This document shows positions 36,511 through 47,000 of a stretch of 64,000 nt of DNA, in pieces. A program made the position numbers and the translations under genes. Every line of letters starts with the position of its first letter. Positions within the stretch are counted from its first letter, which is position 1. The stretch comes from Volvox africanus (Eukaryota > Chlorophyta > Chlorophyceae > Chlamydomonadales > Volvocaceae): positions 596,001 through 660,000 of the forward strand of contig BSDZ01000010.1 in assembly GCA_030268105.1 (NCBI GenBank), written 5' to 3'. The notes below the pieces were generated by a model. That model was not told the DNA's origin. It searched no databases and worked only from the letters and a program-made list of their open reading frames with translations.

Positions 36511-39500
36511 CTACTGCCGTCCCCCCGCCGTCCCCACCGCTGCCAGAATCTTGATTGTTTTGTCAAAGCTGCAAGTGGCGACCAGGTTGCGTTCTGGATC
36601 GTAGTCTAGGTCCCGTACATTGACTTTATGATGTACGGAGGTATGCACCAGGCGGCCGCTACCCAGGTGAAACACACACAGCTGTCAGAACGTGTGAGAG
36701 GCGGCGGCGGCGAGGGGGGCCCGGGGGGGCGGCCAAGGGAGGCATGCGGAAGGGGTTCAATGGTTGCTTAGATGCCAGGCCGGGTAGACGGGGGTATGGA
36801 AGAGGGAGCGTGTATTGTTAGCTGATTGGGGCTCAAGTGATTAGCGGCGGCGTAATGTTCACATCGTGGAAAAAGAAACAGGAGGAAGATCTGCGTAATA
36901 AACCTCGCACCCAACTAATGCTCGATTTGCCGCGATTCGGACGCAACGAATCAGCAGGGGCTGGCTAAAGGCTCCGTGTGAACATGAGAGCCAGCATGTC
37001 GGACGTTTTATTTGGTGAGCAAACATATGCATCATGTCCAAAACGGCGCGATCCAGGTGGAGGTGGTCATGATCATGGTGGTGGGGAAGGGATTACCTAA
37101 TGGAAGTTCAAAGCGCTCAGGATATGGCGAGGATTGGCGGACAGTGGGGGACGGGATGTTCTGTGCTTGTGTCCCGCTGTTGGTGGTGATCTGCCGTGAG
37201 AGGTTCGGCGAGTTCAGCACGGCCGAGCTCCACTCACCTCTACTGGGCGCTGAACAATAACTCTCTCGGCGGTCCAACCTCAACTGATCTAAAGGCGTCA
37301 CGTGTACACAATATGTCCGCATTCAAAATCACCACCTCCTGAAAGGCTCAGGGGGCAGCCTCTTTACCGGAGCTCAGCTGCATGCAGCCCAGCACACCGC
37401 TGCCCTTACCTGCGCGCCGGCTCCGGCAGCATAAATATAATTAGCGTCTCGGTGCCAGGCGCCCACTGGCTGCGGGAACTGGTCCACGGGCAGTCCGAAG
37501 ATGACCCTCAGCACAGACCAGTCGGAGGTACGGAGGACCAGCAGGCGAGGGGAATCTGTACACACCTGTCGATACTCCGAGGGTGGAGAGGGTGGATAGC
37601 GTCCGGCGGGAGGGCCGGCATCACAACATCACACCGTCAGTCAGATGATCGCGGGAAACTGGGCCGCTTGTGAAAAGCTAATCTAATCAATTTGGGGATT
37701 ACCCATCAAAGCTTGCTCCTATAAGTGGCGCTAACGCACATATGCACATGCTGCGATATGCTGACACGCATGGCACACGCACGTGTCCGTACCAATAGGT
37801 ATTTGCCGCAGGGTGAGACCACCAGGTGCTTGACGGTGAAGGATACGTGGTCGTCCCCAGCCTCGTTGAGGTTGATTAGCTCCTCGGGAACCTCCCTAGT
37901 CGCCGTCGCCGATACCGCCTGCGTGTGAACAACACAAACCAGACACTCATCGACACATTTCGAGGCGACGACGAGCATCCTCCTCCCGCTCCTCCTCCTC
38001 CTATCACCCCCTCATCATCATCATCATCAAATTGCTAATCCCATAATGAAGAGGCGTGCATGCAGCACCCTACAGGCACGTCTGCATTGCCCACGGCTGC
38101 ATTGCCCACGGCTGCATTGCCCACCTGCCACTGCCCCCAGCGTACCGACCTGTCGAAAAACTTGATCAACATCCAGTAGCCGCAAATAATTACTCGCCCG
38201 CACTGAAACCACCAGCTTGGGCCAGGTCCCTAAACCGTTCCCAGATCCGGATCCAAATCCGATTCCGGGCCTGCTGTGCAGGAATGTCACATCCATTACG
38301 GCAGCACCGTATGGAATCTGCGGGCCACAGGATTTTGGTTTCGGAGTCTTCCCACCGGTGCGGGCGAGAGCGTGCGCATACACAGTGGCAAGAGGTGGGG
38401 TGGATTGGGCACATGGGCATGTGACCCTGCAGACCGTCATGAGAGAAGGCGAGGCAGCATCAACACCACAGCGACACCGGCGCCCTTACGCAATCCAGAC
38501 CGTCATGCAATATCCTGGCTGTCTGGCTGATTGACTGACTCAAAAAAAGATTATTGGGGTGCTGAGGAGTGAACAGGAAGGGACGAGCATCTTATAGCCA
38601 GGCCGCGGCGCTATGCTGTGTAATGTAAGAGTGGACGGAAAAGAGAAGTGGACGTGGCCTCTCGCGGAAAGCACTTGCCTGTCGGACGATCTTCAGCTGC
38701 CCCAGCCCCTCCGCGTCGCTCTCACGGAGATGTCCCAGGACGCACGCCGGACGGTCCCTTCCTCCTCCGCCTCCTCCTCCGCCTCCTCCTCCGCCTCCTC
38801 CTCCTCCTCCTCCTCCTCCGCCGCCACTGCCATCGCCATCGCCATCGCCGCCACCGCCATCACCGCCGCCGCCGTCGCCTCCATCCTTGCTGCTGTCATT
38901 GGCATCACAGATTTGGTTGCTCTCGGCATCTGCTCCCCTTGCCCCTTGCCCCGGTGCGCGGACGTGATCCCTTCCACTGTGGTCCGTTGACTCCGCGGCT
39001 CCCGCGGCTCGATCATTGCCAAGGGGGTTAGGGACACCCTCCGCGCCATGATCGCCCTCCGCCTGCCCGTAGGAGCACCCGGAGAGCCCCGGGGCCTTTC
39101 CCAAAACCCCTCGAGACACATCCAGATCCAGATCTAGCCTCAAGATTACGATGGTCTCATCTGTGGAAGCGCTGACTAGGATCAGCGGGAGGACCTGGGC
39201 CGGGCTGTCGCCGCCCTGGCCGCCAGGCAGATCCTCCCTAGAGCCGCTGAAGCTTCCGCCAAGGGTCGAAGGGGCGGGGGCCCAGGCCACTCGGACTACA
39301 TACTTGGTGTGGGGCTGCAGGGTTGCAATGGTGGCGCCTGTAGGGCCATGCAGTACCGCCACGCGGCCGTCCATGGCACCCGCTGCCACTAGGGGCAATC
39401 CGCGACTGTAGGAATGGAGGTTGGCGCCGTGGAGAGGGGAGGGGAGGGGAGGGGAGGGGAGGGGAGGGGAGGGGAGGGGAGGGGAGGGGAGGGGAGGGGA

Positions 39501-41419
39501 GGGGAGGGGAGGGGAGGGGAGGGGAGGGGAGGGGAGGGGAGGAGAATAAGGGGTATTGATGCAACGAAGCCAATAACGCACGGGCCCACCCGCCACCCGT
39601 CACCCGCCATCCGCTGCCCAGCCCACTTCCCATCCACCCATTCGCCTCGGCTGCTGTTAACTACTGCCCGTTATCGCCTTGGTCACAAGAACGACCAAGA
39701 AGGAGATTTGGTACTTGTTGACCAGGCCCCTCGGCGTGGTGTTGGCGTTAGCTCCTGACGACCTATGCGAGGGCGGTTGGGGACCTGACGACAAGCCGCG
39801 TGATGATACCCTCAGCGTGATGATACAGCCTCGTGCTGTCCCCTCATCCTTTCGGGATGCGACCCACACACCACACGACCATATCACTAAGTCTATCAGT
39901 CCACTATGGACTATGGAGGACGGATGCCTAGGGAGGAACTAGTTGAGGGTTTCGTAATCAGGCGGGAGATCAGAGAGGCAGGGCACTCAGCAACGTATCC
40001 TTGACCTTAAAGCCCCTTGCCCCTTTGGTGCCCCATACCCCCCCCTCGATTTGCGGTTCTTTGCGTTCCCATTATCCCATCATCCCAACAAACCTGTATG
40101 CGGGATGCAGAGCCAGACACAGCAGAGCGGACTCGCTCACGCGTGTCTCCCATACCACCTTCAAAGAGGCGCCGCCCCCGCCATCGCCCGCGTTGTCAGT
40201 GCCGTACCGAATGCAACGCACGTAGCCGTCCCCTGAACCGAATCGTAATCCCCGAAGATCCCCAGCAAAGGGAGGAGGGGAGGGGAGAAGGGGAGGGGAG
40301 AAGGGGAGGGGAGAAGGGGAGGGGAGAAGGGGAGGGGAGAAGGGGGAAACCTGAAGTATCGAGTTATGGTCCGTACATTTCTATTAACACTCACATACAG
40401 AGTGTGATTAAAACGGTCAAAAGTCAAAAAAGTAACAAAAGGCTCTCCGCATACTGGTACCTATGGTTAGCTTGCTCCGAAACCGTGGACTCCCCACCAT
40501 CACCTCAATGACCCACCCTGGATTCACCAATGCCGTCACGTTAGGTAGCCCCCAACCGACTAGCCGATCAACCGACCAACCCCAGCCCGCCATTAGGGCC
40601 CCCCACGACCAAACCTACCTGCAGCGGTGACAACGCAGTTCTGCTCCGGAACCATCCGCACGGCAATGATGTTGGAGCGATGCACCTCCACAGGCACCTC
40701 CGCCACCACGACTCGTGCTGCGTAGTCGTCTGCACCGGCTCGCAATAACCTCAGCGCCTCCTCGTGGTGCCGCCTCTGGGACGAGGCCCCAGGTCCCCTG
40801 CCCTCGCTGTCCTTAACACCTGGCTGGGACCCCACCACAGGGCCGGGCAGGCCGACCCCACACCCGCCCCCAGTGCTTCCATTGTCGCCGCCCCCGTCGT
40901 CATCTTCCTCCAACTGATCCTGCTGCGCGTGCAACTCTACATGTCGCCAAATTAACTGTATTTACGGTGTTATGTTTGAGATGTAGGATGAGGGGAAGAT
41001 AGGGATGGTGTTGATGATGTTGGAGTGGCTGCTGATGGCGAGGGTGATGGATGGTGATGGCGCGTCGTGTCGTAGGGATTTGGCTACACAAATGGACTCG
41101 CGCATAGGAGCACTCCCACGAGCGCAACGTGTTGGGGTTAGAAACCAGTTGTAACAGTCTAGGTCCCAACAGCAGTACGTGCGGTTGCTAACCTGCATTA
41201 ATTGAGAGGCGGCGGGGAGTTGGGAGTCGTCGTACAGCAAGCCGATCTCCTTTTCCAATGCTTTGAGGGCTGCATTTAGTTTGGGACAGAAATGGTAATG
41301 GTTTCCAGTTATATCTACATGAGTTTGTTCCGACGCGCCGATAGTTCAATTATGTGCTTGATGACTGCTTTTCCGATTTCAGCTGGGGGGCCCTGTACGC
41401 GCACCGTTGTGCAAGCCAT
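36511..41419 (-). CDS. WD40-repeat protein, unidentified
   Basis: Exons 5' to 3': 41319-41419, about 41193-41285 (junction unresolved), 40619-40922, 40094-40232, 38679-39405, 38150-38317, 37793-37918, 37410-37565, 36511-36681 (TAG stop). From 40922 onward every phase agrees. The N-terminus (MACTTVRVQGPP..., EKEIGLLYDDSQLPAASQLM) is helical and unlike WD repeats. Blades follow: NIIAVRMVPEQNCVVTAAG, DGYVRCI, LVAAGAMDGRVAVLHG, LILVSASTDETIVIL, LVVSPCGKYLLVCTDSPRLL and NLVATCSFDKTIKIL. Between blades there is a long insert with a polyglycine run encoded at about 38760-38870. Roughly 660 codons. The donor after 38679 is GC (gcaagt). WD40 proteins are scaffolds; I cannot name the orthologue or the complex. 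Confidence 0.85.
39435..39541. repeat. (GGGGA)n array, about 21 copies
   Basis: Pure pentanucleotide array. On the WD40 coding strand it is (TCCCC)n and ends about 30 nt before the acceptor of exon 38679-39405, so it acts as an extended pyrimidine tract. The G-rich strand could form quadruplexes. Confidence 0.95.
40276..40346. repeat. 13-bp tandem repeat (AGGGGAGGGGAGA)n
   Basis: Five or so copies. On the WD40 coding strand it is a pyrimidine array upstream of the acceptor of exon 40094-40232. Confidence 0.9.
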
Positions 41420-43703
41420 TTTCATGCATCCATTGCATAATATAGACTTTTGCCACGCGTTCAGGATCCAGCATGTCCATCTTAATGCTCGAGACGGATT
41501 GATGGTAGGTAACAGACTTCTCAGCCTCACTAGAATAGCGCTTGCGTGTTACAAGTTTCTAAACTCGAAAGATTCAAGCAAAATAATGTTTAACTTGGAG
41601 AAAGCGTTTCGAATAGAATTGACATTTCAAATCAGTAAAGGGCTACAAGACAAGAAGGGTAACCATGTCCATGGGCATTAGGATAGTGTCACAGCAAGGT
41701 GATTTCATTCCTTGCGCGAGTTACGTTCTTTTGTGGTATCGTGATGGTACAAGCTCTCTGCTCGCCGACGTCGTAAGGCCCTCACAAGCCAGAAAGCTGA
41801 TATCACCGTTATGTTAAGCGAGTAAAAGTTGAAGATTATGGAAACTATATCAATAATTCCTTACAACAACAAAACTTGAAGCCTCTATCTGCGACAGTTC
41901 ATTATTACACTAAAAACCATGTCTAAGCAACGGTACTGGTCGGAGGAAGATAGCATGATAGCTGCTTCCTGCTTGCATAGTTGGGTCTTGGAAATTGACC
42001 TAGCCAGATCGGGGCAAACTTTGGAGGGACGTAGGCTTCCTGCTGGAGGTAGCAAAACTTTCTTTCGTAGCTAAGATGCGATGGCGGGTAGAGCTCTGGA
42101 TGCGATCCTTGATCCGCGCATAGAAGTTTTCGAAGACTGTCCCTGTCAGTTGCTTTTCTGGCCGCCATTCTTCAACAGTGACCAAGGACCAGCAGAGGGA
42201 TTAAATCCTCACATTTACGCTACGGTTTCTGTAATCTACAGCAGCTGGAACTCCGACCGAATATCCTGCTGACATATGATGAGGCTCGCGGCTCCAGACG
42301 TTGAAGCATTGCTGAAGTTCAAGTTCGATACGGCTGTCGTCCCCGACTCGCGTTATTATTTAGTTGTTTGACTTAGCGTGTCCTCTAACGCCGACGGTAT
42401 GCACGCACTACCAAAGCAAATCTAACGCAAGGAGTTCGCTGAACGCAAATGGCGTGCGTAAATGGTGCGTACAGTCCGTTACTGAACTCAAACATTACAC
42501 ATGACGTAAGTAGTCCGTTCACTGTTGTCACGAAAACACGAAAACATAAGTTCCCCCAATATACCCTGAGATCCACGCACACGAAGGGTTAAAACACATA
42601 GTGTGGTTACGTGTTATAAATGGGAGGTAAGGGGCGATTTATTTTGCATGCTACGGTAACGTAACGAAGCTTATTCCACTCGTTCACTCACTCGTCCAGC
42701 AGCAGAGGGCAGTACAGCGTCTCACCCTTGACAGTATATCTCTCATACCCTGCCTGACCCGTGAGATAACCTCTCCATATCCAGGGAATGGATGGAGTCG
42801 GAGTCGGTGGGAGAAAGGGGCAGGCATGGAATAAGATGTGAATCGTCCTTAGGTATCAAGGAACATAGAGCCGAGAGTTCGCCACATAGTACCTTACAAT
42901 GACATAGACAGACAGAGATAGCGCAGTCACTAAGGATTGGAGATCCCTTAGCTCCGGAACCAAGTCCGGTGTAGGCAGTTGTTCTGGTCGATATGTTTCT
43001 ATCCTTCTTCTTTCTTTCTATTCATTACGAAATGATAATTCTTGTACTTAAGTTCTTCCTGGTTTCCTGCAAAACTCAGCGGCACAGTTTCGTGGGGTGC
43101 ACGGTTCCTTCGTCATCTTTGAACTGGCTTGGACATGTTTTACTCATCTCGCGCTCCTTTTCCGTGCGCTTACCCTTCTTCTTCCTCTCGCATGTGCACG
43201 TTATTGCCAATGCGGCTGCTAATGCCGCCGCTGCCCTGCAGGCGACTTCGCGTGACCGTGCTTCGTTTGGTTGGTATGGGCGCGGTCTTTAGGCTAGGCC
43301 TGGCTAGGTTGGTGGGTTGGTCGGGTCAAGTAGGTACACGAGCATGGCAGCAGCAGCCGTCAGCGATCACTTTCTTCGCGTTTCCTGCTATCGTGAACCG
43401 TACAATTTTCACGCGAGATTGTTACGCCTCCATCAGGAGCAAGGCGAGCCGTCCCCATGCACCTCCACGGTCAGTATCGTGACTGTACAGTTGCGAGCAG
43501 CGTCTCTACAGCAGCAGCATCAGGCCTCGTGTATTCGCCTTCCCCTCCTCCCCCGCCTCCTCCTTTTATCCTACCTCCCGCTCCTCCTCCTCCTCTTCCG
43601 ATAGGCCGATAGTATACATAATTACGGTTTCTCTTCTTCTTTTGACTGCTTAAATTCGCGGCCTCCGTGACTACCTGCTTAGTTTACATCACAGCTCGTT
43701 CCG
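41420..43703. other. Intergenic region, no gene recognised
   Basis: Lies upstream of the WD40 gene start and downstream of the PGM2 gene. Short open frames around 41923-42272 occur on both strands and match no family I know. A T/C-rich stretch lies near 42990-43030. The minus-strand TGTAA at 43684-43688 is a candidate poly(A) signal for PGM2. Confidence 0.5.
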
Positions 43704-43795
43704 CTTTCCTGACTTTGGACGACGTCGGCCATCATTCGACCCTCACGGTTAGTCCTCGTTTCTTCAGTATCAGTATTCGATTTATTCGACTTCCC
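43704..43795 (+). repeat. Dispersed repeat, copy 2 (downstream of PGM2)
   Basis: Partner of 1037-1134. It lies in the probable 3' UTR region of the PGM2-like gene, on the same strand of the window as copy 1 but antisense to PGM2. Confidence 0.75.
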
Positions 43796-43965
43796 TCCTC
43801 TTCCTCTCCTTCTTCCCTGCTGCCTCCCGGTGTGCAGTCCGCCCTAGCTAGCAGTTGCTCCCGCACGAGGGCTCACTTGGCGACCGACCTGGCAGTCCTC
43901 CGCGTCCCTCGATGCCAGCGCCCTCCCAGGTCACATCGAGCATCGTCCGCAGCCTCCATCAAAGC

Positions 43966-44013
43966 AAGTACCCAAGTACCCAAGTACCCAAGTACCCAAG
44001 TACCCAAGTACCC
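43966..44013. repeat. (AAGTACCC)6 minisatellite
   Basis: Six perfect 8-bp copies beginning three bases beyond the PGM2 stop codon, so in its 3' UTR. Confidence 0.95.
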
Positions 44014-44016
44014 CCG

Positions 44017-47000
44017 CTAGTGCCCCGGTAGCCTGAGCCCATGTCTGGTCACTCCCACGAGCTCCTCAGCCAGGGCCGCCAACAGCTTGTCCGCGAGTGG
44101 TCTGGTCTCCGTAGGGTCCCGTCCTCGCACCTCCAGGTAATACTTGAGCTTTGGCTCCGTGCCTGAGGCGGTTGGACGGGGACCAGGATCGGCATGTGAC
44201 GATATGTGGGGGACAGGAAGGGGAGAAGCGCTATTGCAAGCATGGGTGGTCGGGTGGATCGGGGTGCGTGGTCGCGATGCAGGATGGGTTGTATCCACAA
44301 CGATGTGGTAGAGCGGATAACCCCACAGACCGATAGAGCACATGTGGGGCATGTGCTTGCATGTGGTTCTTGTGGTTATATATGGGGAGTCCTCGCAAGC
44401 CGTCCCGATCACCGCCACCACACCCACCTGACGCGCGGAGTGTGAGGGTCGCGTTCCCCTGCAGGGTGTAAGTGATCATCATATCTCCCGATTGCCAGGG
44501 CAACACCGCCCGTCCATCAGCCTGACTCGTGTCCAGACCCGTACCTGAGCGACAGCGGGAGGACACGGATGGCAAGCAAATGGGCTGGGACATGAGGTTG
44601 GGTATATGCCCACAGAAGGCAACAGGACTCGCCATAGCTTGGCGATACGGCGACTGCGGACAGTGGGGGACTGAACGACGGAGGAGAGCTGGGATAAGAA
44701 CAACATCTGAAAGCAGCGGACGTAAAATGGGAGGAAAGGGTCCCAGTTGCTGCATCGGCTCGCCCCCTACCAGAAGCCAGGGTGGCAGCCCTACCAGCCG
44801 CCTTGGCCTCCCTTTCCATGTCGCAGGTCTTACCTAAGTCGCGGACATGTAGCACGGGTACACCCCCAACGGTGCTGGCGTAGCGTGCAGTGGCTCCAGA
44901 CCGGCCTCCCCCACCTCCCCGCAGCTCCAAGAATATGGCCCTAAAGGTCTTTTCCGGACTGTCAGTGATGAAGTAGCCAGACCGGTAATCAAAATAGCCA
45001 TATTTGTCGTACAGCTCCTGCAGCAGCTCGTCAAGGGTATGGCCACTACCGTACGTGTGCGCTGCGAGCTCCGTGAATGTCGCTGCTGCGGAGATGCCGT
45101 CTTTGTCCTTTTGATACAGAAGAAAATGGAGAGATGGGAGAGCGGAACGTTCGAAAAATCAATGGCGGTCATCAGGAAGCCACAAAGAATCCACCGACAG
45201 AGCCCCGTTTGCTCGGGGAGCATGATGAAGTAACAATGAGGCTTGCGGCCAGAAGTCGTATGGGAGCAGGCCGTGACCTTCTCGCCCACCTCTGTCCAGT
45301 CCCACTGGCCTCTCTTTAATCCCCATATCCCCTTAACACTGACGACGACGTCTCACCCTGCCATGTACCACCAGGGCTATACCCATGCAAACCCGTCTCC
45401 CCCTTCCCTGCTCGCCTCTATTCCCTTGCCTCCGGCATCCAGGCTTCCCAGCTTGGCATCCCGTCCCCCCCTTCTCTCCCCCTCCGACTGCCCTCACCAC
45501 CCACCGCACCCGATACATGGCGCCAAGCATGAACCCGATTGCTTCCTCAAACGCGAACAGCACCACCGCCCCCTCCTCCTGCTCCAGTTGCAGCGCCTTA
45601 CTTCCCAGCCACTTGAAGCCGGTCAAAGTCGACTCGAAACGAAAGCCCTCAACTGCTGCCATGGCTCCCAACAGCTGAGAGCTCACGGTGGAGGCCAGCA
45701 TCACGCAGCGGCTCAGGGGCACCTAATCAGGAAACCGGATCCCGCCAGCCCGTAGTAGCGAAAAGGAGAGACGACGGCCCGTGGCCCGGGGCCAAAGGAT
45801 CGGGAAATGGAGAGCAAATTTTAATAATTAGAGCAGAACGAAACCAGTGTACGGTCATTGAGCGGAGTGCAGCATGCTGTAGCCAATACATAAGCTATAG
45901 ACCAAAGGCAGAGGAAGTATACCTCGTCGTATGCCTCGTTTCCCCCCCCCTGAACCCGTTCACACCCACCTCGGGATGGCGCTTTCGGAAATTGCTCCAA
46001 ACCCAATGCGCCAGCAGTGTTCCGATCTCGTTGCCGCTGAATACCCTCCAGCCGCCGGGTAGCTCGGGGCAGCGCTCCGCCACACAGAGTCGGTCGGCAT
46101 CTGAAGGGAACGACAGGGCACGGAGATTGGGGGAAGGAAAAGGAAGGACTTCAGCGGGGTCGGGGGACAGCGTGGGCCGCATACCCAAGGAGCAATTTTA
46201 CACCTGATGAGGATGTGCAGCACGCGGCGTTCATGAGAGAAGTGGTTGGGGGAGGAAAGGGTGATGCGACGTCTATCCGGCGGTGAGGGGTTTAAGGAGG
46301 ATGGGGTGTCCGGGCGGGCCGAAGGGAGAACATGTGCCTCATGCGGTGCCCGGCCGACCCAAGCTGAGCCGAGTTGCCGAGCTGCCGAGTCGCCGAGCCG
46401 AGCTGAGCTGCACCGCCGCCGCACTGAGCCAAACGCAATCATCCTCGCAATACTGGTAAACGCACCTGACCGCGCTGTTGCTCCCCGCCTCCATTTGGGA
46501 GATCCACAAGTCAGTGACTGTGGGTGGACCAAACCACACGTCCTAATTCCAGCCCCTGGAAAGCCCTAAGAGGTAATGGGACATCTCAGCAGCCTCTTGC
46601 ATCTTGACACCACCCACCCACTCACCAGGATCGTTCGCCAGGACCAATTTGGCACCCTGCTGTACACCTGCAAGTATACACAAATAGATAAACATTTACA
46701 CGTACACACATATAGAGCGCACGCACACGCACATATACAAACAAACAGAGCACACTTGGATCAGGGGGCGGTATACATGCATATGGGGGAACAGCCCCTG
46801 TATCCTTACCCGCTTGGAAGGCCATGGCCCACGTGCCCTTGCCCTCTTCCGGGTTGGGGAAAACGACTGTGGGGAATTCAGGATCCGGATCGCGCTGCTC
46901 CGGAACCACGTACGGCATGGGCAGATCCATGACCTGTGGCCATACACCACCGGGTTATGGGGTCAAAGACTCAGAGGGTGTGTGGAAGATAACAGATCTA

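Noticed and set aside
38592..39596. 334-codon minus-strand frame with a repeated LPSPP motif
   Set aside because: Its N-terminal part is the translated GGGGA array inside an intron. Only 38679-39405 of this frame is a WD40 exon.
41923..42272. Overlapping short frames on both strands upstream of the WD40 gene
   Set aside because: No recognised motif, no splice chain and no consistent reading frame. Left as intergenic.
43966..44013. Possible CRISPR-like direct repeats (also 24519-24578, 40276-40346 and 47941-47988)
   Set aside because: These are perfect tandem arrays with no spacers, in a eukaryotic genome.
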